Of a DNA stretch of 17,408 bases, positions 1 to 6,018 are shown piece by piece. The notes under the pieces were generated by a model that was given only the letters and a program-made list of their open reading frames with translations, ran no database searches and had not been told where the DNA came from. Position numbers and translations under genes: made by a program. Origin of the DNA: CBCXVS01 sp965178525 (GTDB lineage Bacteria; Tectomicrobia; Entotheonellia; Entotheonellales; Entotheonellaceae); the NCBI GenBank assembly GCA_965178525.1, contig CBCXVS010000159.1, forward strand, positions 1 through 17,408, in the 5' to 3' direction. Every line of letters starts with the position of its first letter. Position 1 is the first letter of the stretch.

Positions 1-575
1 GTCCCCCCCCCCCCCCCCCCCACGAGCTTGCTGGCGTAAACCGAGAACGATGCCGCTAGGCCTCATGAGCCGACAGGCTTTCCACTGTAGACGGCCCCAT
101 GGGCGTGTGCAGCATCCAGTACAATGAGAGCTCCCTTACTTTCAATGTCTTCGATCGTATCCTTGAAGTCAGCAGGAAGCCATCCTCCGATGGCGACGAT
201 GCATACCACATCGTTCCGTTCCAGTTTGGGCACCACCTGAGATAAGTCGATGAGCATATCCGGATTCACATCGACGATTTCGAGTTGGAGGCCGAGCATG
301 ATCACCGGGTTCACGGTTGCTAAATGGGTATTCGCCGGAACGAAAACGCGCTTGACCCCATAGTTCTGCTTCAAAGCGGAAAGAATCATGGTCAACGCAT
401 CTCCGCCACTCGAGCACGTGATCCCATATCTGACACCCGTCATGTGCGCAAACTCGGTCTCAAGGGTTTCATTCCACCCGCCGGTGGTCAGTTGGCACGT
501 TTCCAGGACTTTGCGGTATTCCTCAACCATCAGGTCAATATCGAACAAGTGTGGACCTTGATTTCTAATACGCAT
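1..575 (-). pseudogene. DegT/DnrJ/EryC1/StrS-family sugar aminotransferase, 5' part, in-frame TGA
   Basis: This is the N-terminal half of a PLP-dependent aminotransferase of the kind that aminates keto-sugars bound to nucleotides. Visible family marks are TTGGWNETLE near residue 30, the cofactor-phosphate region CSSGGDAL near 53-60, and the PLP-ring Asp in LDAAHAHGA near 153-161. The ATG at 575 gives a 170-residue ORF that ends at a TGA (63-65). The same frame then continues with GLAASFSVYASKLVGG, which matches the family's FSFxxxK motif, so the Schiff-base Lys codon is at 27-29. The family is usually about 370-400 residues; the window cuts the rest. TGG to TGA is a plausible single change. 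The gene starts 18 bases after the pyrophosphorylase-like gene ends, so it is probably the last gene of the same operon. Only weak Shine-Dalgarno complementarity is visible. Confidence 0.75.
3..21. repeat. 19-base poly-C homopolymer at the window edge
   Basis: Nineteen consecutive C bases sit at the extreme left. Read on the minus strand they would encode a run of glycines immediately after the presumed PLP-lysine motif of the aminotransferase, where relatives usually have a short Gly-rich stretch. A homopolymer this long at a contig edge is more likely an assembly or library artefact than biology, but a slippage-prone tract cannot be excluded. Confidence 0.85.
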
Positions 576-593
576 AGGTCTTTACCATGTGGT

Positions 594-2310
594 TTATACA
601 CCGAGTGAGGGGTTGTGGGTTGATACTTCAACAATATGATCTTGCGGCGGAAACATGAATAAGGGTTCCGATCCTGGCTCCGTGTAAAAAGGAAGACGCC
701 CGAAAATGATCACGCCTTCTCCTCCCAAAACCGATCCAGTCGGAACATCAACAGGATAATAACCTGCGAAGATCACTGTAACATGGTCTCGAATCGTGAT
801 GTGCTGACCGAAGACTACTGAAGCGGCGCTTTCGTGTAAAGGTCCCGTGAAATACACCTTTACTCGGTCACAGAGGCAAACGTCTTCCCCTGCCTGTATA
901 TCACCTGCCAAGGGACTGAGCTCTACAGTGATCGTATCATCGATCTTGAAGCCTTTCGTTTGCAAAACCGCTCTGCCCTTTTGGGACAGAACCTTGCCGA
1001 CATTGAGCAAAGGCTGCCGGGGTTTTGCCGGGGAGCAGCTCTGCTGCCGGCAACAGGACGCCGCTCAGCGTGTCGGCCTCTATCGCTACGTCCGTTAAAC
1101 TCAGCACTACCTTGTTGACGGCGAGGGTCCGGCCATCGAGTCCCCTTTCACGCTTGTTCCAGTGTATTTCCGGTCGGAAGAGCCCTTCCTTGACGATTGC
1201 TGCGCCAAGCTCCAAATCAAACGCCATCAGCCCTGAATAGTCAGGAATTGTGTTTTTCGACTCTTGGCTGAGTTGCAGTAGTCGATCGAACGCCGGCGTC
1301 CGGTCGGCGAAGTCCACGATCTCGAATCCCTTCTGCTTTTTCGGGGTTGTCCATTTGCAGACCACGCCTAACTGAAAACCAGGGGGATAGTCATATGCGG
1401 CCAATGAGACTTGGGTTCGTTTTCGTCTCTTAGCGCCCAATACGGCAAGCAAAACTTTCGGGGAACTGGGCATATCGGTTTGCAAATAACACAGGGTGTC
1501 GATGTGCGGGTGGACGACATGAAAGTGGTCAATAAGAGAACAATCGCTGGTTTTTCCCTGAAGGGGCGTAAATTCCGGCTCTCCCAAAGCCCGCAGCGAG
1601 CCGCCCGGTCCCCCGGAGCCCACCACGAGATGTTCTGCACCATCGAGCAGCAACGAGCCATCGTTTGCGATGGCAGGCAATCCGAAGCTTTCCTTCTTCA
1701 GATAGATCAATAGACCATCAGCTTTGCGCCACCGCTCAGCGATCTCACGGATTCGGAATTCGGCTTTATTATCGTAACTTAAGACTACAGGCACTTGACT
1801 TCCGCTTTGCCGAGCAACCGCGAGGATGGATTGCAACAGTAATTCGGTAGTGGCGTATTTTGACACCGGTCCTAATGGAGCCGTCGCCTTGCTGAAGTGA
1901 TCAAAGTCTGACGGGTGAAGGTCTCCTAATCCTAAGTCAGTCCACCTCGCCTCCTCATCGCGCAAGGCTTCGAGCCTGCTGCCGGCCCCGGCAGCCATCA
2001 ACACAAAGGCTGTTCGCTGCACCTGAGCCAGGCCAGTTTCGCGCAGACCAGGGGATGCCCAGTCAATCAGCTCCTTTTCCGGGATGAGACTGTGGGTGCG
2101 ATGGCTGAGATAGGCACGGGAGCGGTCGCTAAAAGCAGGTAAAAGAGCGCCGCTCGGACGGATTTCATCGAGCAGCCTAACTAGGCTGAGTTTGCGCATC
2201 ACCCGCTCTTCCTGATCGACAGGGATTCCTTGCTCAGCCGCTGATTTCATTTCCTGGAGCTGAGAAAACAGGAGCCTTACTTGTGCGATGCTTTGGTGAT
2301 CATGCTTCAT
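594..2310 (-). pseudogene. UDPGP-family nucleotidyltransferase (UDP-sugar pyrophosphorylase-like), frameshifted
   Basis: Members of this family form UDP-sugars from UTP and a sugar 1-phosphate. The first 450 or so residues carry a nucleotide-binding loop, LMAAGAGSRLE (about 102-112), the downstream KATAPLGPVSK segment, and QTDMPSSP in the place of the metal/UTP-binding region. The ATG at 2310 follows TAAGGCA, a modest ribosome site, and lies 8 bases after the glycosyltransferase stop. The frame breaks within 1019-1033, a cluster of three 4-base homopolymers. The +1 frame continues from LLNVGKVLSQKGRAV to a TAA at 594 and encodes a beta-rich tail of about 138 residues like the C-terminal beta-helix domain of UGP/UAP enzymes. 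Deleting one base restores a protein of about 571 residues. Substrate is unknown. The frameshift could be real decay or a sequencing error. Confidence 0.7.
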
Positions 2311-2318
2311 TGCCTTAT

Positions 2319-2840
2319 CTACTTGGATAGGATTTTTGTATAATATTTCAATACATGCTCAACCCAGGCATTTTCTTTGCCAAATTCCATAAACTCCATT
2401 CTCGCTTTCATCTTTTTATTTTTGTTATCATTTTCATCTCCAATATGATATTCGCCAAACCATTCCTGGCTGTTTTGCTTATTCCGAAAATTTAACAAGC
2501 TGCATGTATACGCCATATCTTCCTCTCTCAAAGCCGCCTGTTGTTTTAGAGACAACCAATGGTTGGGCTCCTGGATAATCAGAAAAGGTTTTCTGACATT
2601 GACAAACTCAATACTGGATACGCCACCTCTTGTCATACCAAAATCTGCGATCGCAAAATACGGCAGCAAACTACCTGGGTCGGCAATAGATTTTGGTTCG
2701 TCTCCATGAACGGCCATCCGCAGTTGCTCGTCCTGAGAATAAATGAGCACATACCCTCCATCCCTTTGAATCGAGCCTGCTACAGCAGTATTTAATGCCC
2801 CCCATACGCCTCTTGAACCAGCACTCATCACAATAATAGG
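2319..2840 (-). pseudogene. GT-B glycosyltransferase, C-terminal half (3' side of IS insertion)
   Basis: This is the C-terminal Rossmann half of a MurG/UGT-like glycosyltransferase. The sequence opens with the strand-loop PIIVMSAGSRGVWG. Later comes ADFGMTRGGVSSIEFVNVRKPFL, the sugar-nucleotide binding region equivalent to the family's SRGGxxTxxE, followed by IQEPNHW. The Asn/Lys-rich low-complexity stretch near residue 135 (DENDNKNKKMK) is unusual. The open frame nominally starts in the IS terminal repeat (2852), so that start is not a natural one. The stop at 2319 precedes the pyrophosphorylase-like ATG by 8 bases. Base composition is AT-rich compared with the molybdenum and CoA-transferase genes, suggesting horizontal origin. 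The other half is 3842 to about 4360. Confidence 0.7.
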
Positions 2841-2855
2841 GTTGTTCCCCAATAG
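2841..2855 (+). repeat. left terminal inverted repeat of the IS
   Basis: GTTGTTCCCCAATAG pairs with the complement of 3827-3841 at 14 of 15 positions. Similarity fades inward after base 15. Confidence 0.65.
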
Positions 2856-2908
2856 TTAATGAGGTAGGCTATCCTCCCCCAAACGATGGAGGGAGCCCAG
2901 CCAGGTCA

Positions 2909-3833
2909 TTGGTTATCCGAGATGATCGTCAGATGAAAGCCTTAACCGGTGTGTCTCAGACGCAATTTGACTTCTTGCTGCCCGCCTTCAGCCACGTCTA
3001 TCAACAGGCTCAGCAAAAACGCTATGAGGAGGGTGTCCAAGCTGGCAAACGCAGCCGAAAGCCGGGTGCAGGTATCAAAGGCAAATTACCCACTCTGTCA
3101 GACAAACTCCTGTTCGTTCTATATTATTACAAGACGTATCCGACGTTTGATGTTCTTGGTGCACAATTTGGTATGGTACGTTCGAAAGCGAATGAAAATC
3201 TCCATAAGCTCTCTCCCATCCTGTATGACACGTTAGTGCAGTTAGACCTCATGCCTTATCGAGAGTTGAAGACCCCAGAGTCGTTGAGGGAGGCGTTGTC
3301 AGGTGTGGATCAACTGATTATTGATGCGACTGAAAGAAGCTATCGCCGGTCACAAGATGAGACGACCCAACGTGAACACTATAGTGGTAAAAAAAAGCCA
3401 TACGCTGAAAAATACAGTGATGTCGATGCCGGATAAATGGATCGTCTTTCTGGGCCGTACGTTTAGTGGTCACAACCATGATTACAGCATGTTAAAACAA
3501 GAGTTCCCACCGGACTTAGACCGGTTTAGTGACGTAGAAGTTTGGGTGCACCTGGGTTATCAGGGGATTCAGTCGGACTACAAAGGCGAAATGCTTGAGA
3601 TTCCACACAAGAAACCCCGGAAGAGCAAGACGAATCCGACTCCAGAATTGACGGCGGAGCAGCAGGCGGCGAATTATGCCGTGAGTCAAGTTCGCATCTT
3701 GATCGAACATGCCATCGGCGGTATGAAGCGTTTCAACATTTTGGTGCAGCGTTTCCGCAACCGCAAAGATCACTTTGAGGATGATTCGGTGGGCATCTGG
3801 GCTGGGCTAGGGAACCTGATCTTATGCTATTGA
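2909..3833 (+). CDS. IS5-type DDE transposase, two overlapping frames (A8 slip site)
   Basis: The transposase cuts and joins the IS ends. The first frame (2909-3436, TTG start; an in-frame ATG at 2933 is equally likely) encodes an N-terminal helix-turn-helix (ALTGVSQTQFDFLLPAF) and the first catalytic Asp in LIIDATE. The second frame encodes the second Asp in GHNHDYSMLK and the Glu in RILIEHAIGGMKRF, completing a DDE_Tnp_4-type triad, and ends at 3833 inside the right terminal repeat. The frames meet at a run of eight A (3389-3396) in the conserved YSGKKK region. Loss of one A would give a single protein of about 300 residues. Some IS families make full transposase by slippage at such runs, so this may be programmed rather than a mutation. 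Activity cannot be judged. Confidence 0.8.
3389..3396 (+). promoter_or_regulatory. A8 run, candidate frameshift or transcript-slippage site
   Basis: Eight A bases lie exactly where the transposase changes from its first frame to the +1 frame, between codons for YSG and the SHTLKN segment. Lengths of seven or ten A would read straight through. The run also contains A AAA AAG, but that heptamer drives -1 shifting, which here leads quickly to a stop, so slippage is the better explanation. Confidence 0.45.
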
Positions 3834-3841
3834 GGAACAAC
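3827..3841 (-). repeat. right terminal inverted repeat of the IS
   Basis: CTATTGAGGAACAAC is the complement of the left end with one mismatch. It contains the TGA stop of the transposase at 3831-3833. Confidence 0.65.
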
Positions 3842-4365
3842 TCTAATTTTCTGACCGTTCTCGCGGTAGTTATCCAACATACGCCTTTCAGCATCCGGTA
3901 TCTGAGACTTTAACTCTTCCTCCGAAAGTCTTTGTCCAAAGAGACCCGGCAAGTAATGCACTGGTATGTGAGCTGCGGCGTAATAATCGATATACTCTCG
4001 TGGAGCAAGGAGTGGTAAAAACCAGGCTTCACTGCAACATCTCTCGAATTCCGCCAGACTGCGAATGACCTTAGATGCTTCTTCATCGAATTCTCCTGAT
4101 AATTCTAGTGATTTTTGAAGAACCATGCTCCACACTTGATCTCCGACCGTAATGGCAGGTACTTCGGGAGAGCGATCACTGATCCACTTATTTAGAAAAG
4201 GCACGCCCATCTCGATAGTCAATATGATTTGCTCATTGGGGAACTTGATTTCATTACCCTCCCAAAACTCAAAACGTCTCTCTGCCTCTTTTAATAGATT
4301 GCTGGTTTTTCCCGGATCAAGCTGGCCGTCGGGGGTTGTCTCGAGGTGGATCAAATGGTCTACCT
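3842..4365 (-). pseudogene. GT-B glycosyltransferase, middle part (5' side of IS insertion), N-terminus missing
   Basis: The protein-like stretch begins near DHLIHLETTPDG and runs through GVPFLNKWISDRSPEVPAI, ITVGDQVWS and LLAPREYIDYY to HYLPGLFG. This order is typical of the acceptor half and inter-domain linker of GT-B enzymes that act on nucleotide sugars. It stops in the IS terminal repeat (VVPQ then TAG), and its frame joins the C-terminal half exactly if 2841-3841 is removed. The open frame extends upstream to 4435, but those codons are antisense-like readings of the neighbouring repeat gene and lack the Gly-rich N-terminal motif expected of this fold. The gene is therefore also truncated at its 5' end, with a junction near 4360-4410. 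Donor and acceptor are unknown. Confidence 0.6.
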
Positions 4366-4389
4366 TGATCCAGACCCCCGCCTTGGCGG
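4330..4389. repeat. nested inverted repeats at the glycosyltransferase/repeat-gene junction
   Basis: Two paired arms are visible: CGGGGGT (4330-4336) with ACCCCCG (4374-4380), and inside it GGATCAA (4348-4354) with TTGATCC (4365-4371) around a 10-base loop. Beside them is the compact hairpin CCGCC-TT-GGCGG (4378-4389). The structure sits where the truncated glycosyltransferase meets the end of the beta-repeat gene. It could be an old terminator, a recombination scar or part of a mobile end. Confidence 0.5.
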
Positions 4390-4887
4390 AGCAGGCAGCA
4401 CCGGCACCTCGAGTGTCACGACCGAACCGGTCCACCCGTAGACGGTGAGTTGGTCTTCGGCGACAACTAGCTCTAAGATATCGCCGGCAGGGCCATGGGC
4501 TTTGATATCAACCGTCGTGTCCGGGGCGATGGCGTGCTCTTCGGCCCAAGGCTCGATGTGGCAGTTCAAGAGCCCAGACTGGGCGTTGCCGACCCTCAGG
4601 GTGTAGTCTTGGGTTGCGCTGTCGCGCACGTCCTGCGCTAAAGTGGTGTCTGCCTGCCCCAGCGTCACGACCGACCCAGGCCACCCGTAGACGGTGAGTT
4701 GGTCCTCGGCGACAACCAGCTCTAAGGTATTGCCGGCAGGGCCGCGGGCCACGAGGACTATTGTCGTGTCCCGAGCTATAGAGTACTGCTCGGCCTAAGG
4801 TTCAATGTGGCAGCTTACGGTCCGAGGCTGGGCGTTGCCCACTCGCAAGGTAATTGTGTGGTCTTGGTTGTCCGTCTCGAACGACAT
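4360..4887 (-). pseudogene. tandem beta-rich two-repeat protein with in-frame TAG
   Basis: A gene starts at ATG 4887 with a strong ribosome site (GGGAGGAGG, about 6 bases upstream). It reads MSFETDNQDHTITLRVGNAQ, then reaches a TAG at 4797-4795 where the second repeat has Trp in HIEPWAEE. The frame continues open to 4360. Two copies of a unit with a period of 249 bases (83 codons) are seen. Each has LRVGNAQ, CHIEP, a strand ending in DTT, GPAG, LELVVAEDQLTVYGW and GSVVTL. The alternating hydrophobic pattern suggests a small beta-sandwich. No signal peptide or catalytic motif is visible and I do not know the function. The last residues (VPVLPAPPRRGSGSR) do not resemble the end of the first repeat and probably come from the junction. 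It overlaps the preceding gene's end by 86 bases. Confidence 0.6.
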
Positions 4888-4890
4888 GAC
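4415..4890. repeat. two tandem copies of a 249-base coding repeat
   Basis: The unit beginning GTCACGACCGA at 4415 recurs at 4664 with most bases conserved, including CACCCGTAGACGGTGAGTTGG. Copy two is incomplete toward 4890. The two copies still encode alignable protein, so duplication happened within a coding frame. Confidence 0.7.
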
Positions 4891-5173
4891 GGCCTCCTCC
4901 CGGTAGGAGATGAACGGCTGTTTGCATCAAATCCGCGCGACCGGCAGCGCTGGGATTCTCGGGCTTCCGTTGCATCCAGTAGTGATAAAAATCGTACCCC
5001 CCCTGGGCGATCTCCAGCGTCACACCGTTCTGCACAAGCTCTGCTTGTGTCAGCGTCCTTTGGCGTGCCCGAGCTGCTGCGTGACCGCTTCCCCATCGCA
5101 TGACCCGCTCGCCAAATTCCCGTAGCGTCATCCCGCCTGGCGTCGGTGGGACCGGCGGTTTCTCTTCTGCCAT
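4802..5173 (-). CDS. small uncharacterized protein (123 residues)
   Basis: The ATG at 5173 lies 2 bases after the stop of the upstream small gene, so the two are probably co-translated. The protein has a Pro-rich N-terminus (PPVPPTPGG), then MTLREFGERVMRWGSGHAAARAR, LTQAELVQNGVTLE, GYDFYHYW and NPSAAGRADLM. From memory this order of W-G, A-R-A-R and NPSAxGRA motifs recalls the DUF4951-type domain; I cannot verify that. The last 30 or so residues (after TAVHLL) are read over the start of the repeat gene in another frame and look random, so the natural protein may be shorter or frameshifted. No transmembrane segment or signal peptide is seen. Confidence 0.5.
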   Translation of the reverse strand: MAEEKPPVPPTPGGMTLREFGERVMRWGSGHAAARARQRTLTQAELVQNGVTLEIAQGGYDFYHYWMQRKPENPSAAGRADLMQTAVHLLPGGGRHVVRDGQPRPHNYLASGQRPASDRKLPH

Positions 5174-5175
5174 GG

Positions 5176-5412
5176 TTAACCTCCGCTTTCGCCCAGCACG
5201 GATCGGATGAGTGTCCGAGAACCAACGGCACCTTCTCTAAACAGAACTTCCACCGCTGCAGTACCATGGGAAAATCCGCGTTCCGCAAAATTAGGGTCGT
5301 ACACCGGCTTTTGATATTGGATGCTAATACCCGAGGAAAAGATTATTTCCTCATACGTCTTCCCATCGCTAGATGACCGTGCTAAATAGTGGTTACTAAT
5401 TTTTTTGTCCAT
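5176..5412 (-). CDS. small uncharacterized protein (78 residues)
   Basis: The ORF begins MDKKISNHYLARSS and ends VLGESGG, followed by TAA two bases before the next ATG. The tight spacing is the main reason to accept it as a gene. The sequence is soluble in character, with an acidic/polar first half and SSGISIQYQKPVYDP in the middle. No motif is recognised. The upstream ribosome site is poor (AAGAAAATAA), and the start overlaps the 3' end of the transposase-like remnant by 17 bases, so the true promoter is unclear. It heads a run of three small genes (with 4802-5173 and 4360-4887) of shared unknown purpose. Confidence 0.45.
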   Translation of the reverse strand: MDKKISNHYLARSSSDGKTYEEIIFSSGISIQYQKPVYDPNFAERGFSHGTAAVEVLFREGAVGSRTLIRSVLGESGG

Positions 5413-5705
5413 TTATTTTCTTGACTTTAAGACTCCTTAAACGCAGTTTTTGTCGGAGTGTTTTGGCTCGGTCTGAGAGCTGTTGTTGGCTCACCCGCAC
5501 CAGAGCGGCACCGTTGTGGGCCATCACGGTCATCCCAAGTTGGACCTGTGCTCCCTGGGGGCCACGGTAGCGCAGCCGACCCGCGCCTCGGCTCAGTAAG
5601 GCGGCAATATGACTTTCGACCACCGGACGGCTATGGCCACAGGCGCTGGCCAGTTCCACCTGATGAGCCGTCCGCTTGAAGAGGTCTGAGAGCGTCAATC
5701 CGCTC
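5396..5705 (-). pseudogene. possible transposase C-terminal remnant
   Basis: The frame reads DLFKRTAHQVELA, then a stretch ending GRLRYRGPQGAQVQLGMTVMAHNGAALVRV and a basic tail. RYRG followed by a hydrophobic helix with an AHN-like motif resembles the last part of several DDE transposases, but no catalytic Asp or Glu can be assigned. Codons upstream of about 5705 in this frame are rich in Trp and Arg and look non-coding. The nearby frame at 5631-5921 may supply the missing upstream part through a frameshift near 5690-5705. Confidence 0.3.
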
Positions 5706-5921
5706 CATCTTCCGCCGATACTCGTCCAGAACGTCTCTTGCCAGATTCTCCCTCGCCAGCGTGATTGGAGGAAGCGAGGCCGCCAAATTGAGGAGAACCT
5801 CGGACAATTTCTCACTCACTACAAAAATATTCGCTGGAATAGAACTGGTTCGAGGGCTTTGTTTTAGGATCTGCATGGCTGCTACGGTCTTCATGTCGAA
5901 GGACAGGTCATAGAGATACAA
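5631..5921 (-). CDS. hypothetical partial ORF (96 residues), possibly frameshifted
   Basis: The reading frame gives MYLYDLSFDMKTVAAMQILK, then VSEKLSEVLLNLAASLPP, and ENLARDVLDEYRRKMERID. The middle is a plausible amphipathic helix set, which favours real or recently real coding. After MERID the frame becomes Gly/Ser/Arg-rich and unlikely, while the adjacent frame takes over. No family recognised. No clear ribosome site. Confidence 0.25.
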   Translation of the reverse strand: MYLYDLSFDMKTVAAMQILKQSPRTSSIPANIFVVSEKLSEVLLNLAASLPPITLARENLARDVLDEYRRKMERIDALRPLQADGSSGGTGQRLWP

Positions 5922-6018
5922 TGGCAGGGCCTAATTCCGGGTATGCAGTCGATGATGCTTCCTATCCGGATATACGGTAGCAGATGAGCAGCTCTTGTAA
6001 AGCGTCGCGTTGCGCCTG

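Larger units (their letters stand above)
2841..3841 (+). mobile_element. IS5-family-like insertion sequence of about 1.0 kb
   Basis: The element is bounded by a 15-base inverted repeat with one mismatch (GTTGTTCCCCAATAG at 2841-2855; complement of the right end 3827-3841 is GTTGTTCCTCAATAG). It encloses one DDE transposase gene in two frames. It is inserted antisense in a glycosyltransferase gene. Removing exactly 2841-3841 joins the two halves in frame (Arg codon 3844-3842 to Pro codon 2840-2838). No direct target duplication is obvious with these edges. An alternative reading, TA duplicated at 2853-2854 and 3828-3829, would make the repeat a palindromic target but would not restore the reading frame. 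Length and single split transposase fit IS5-type groups. Confidence 0.75.

Noticed and set aside
63..65. TGA recoding (alternative genetic code)
   Set aside because: Other genes, including intact ones such as moeA and a CoA-transferase, end at TGA in the expected place, so a simple nonsense change is more likely.
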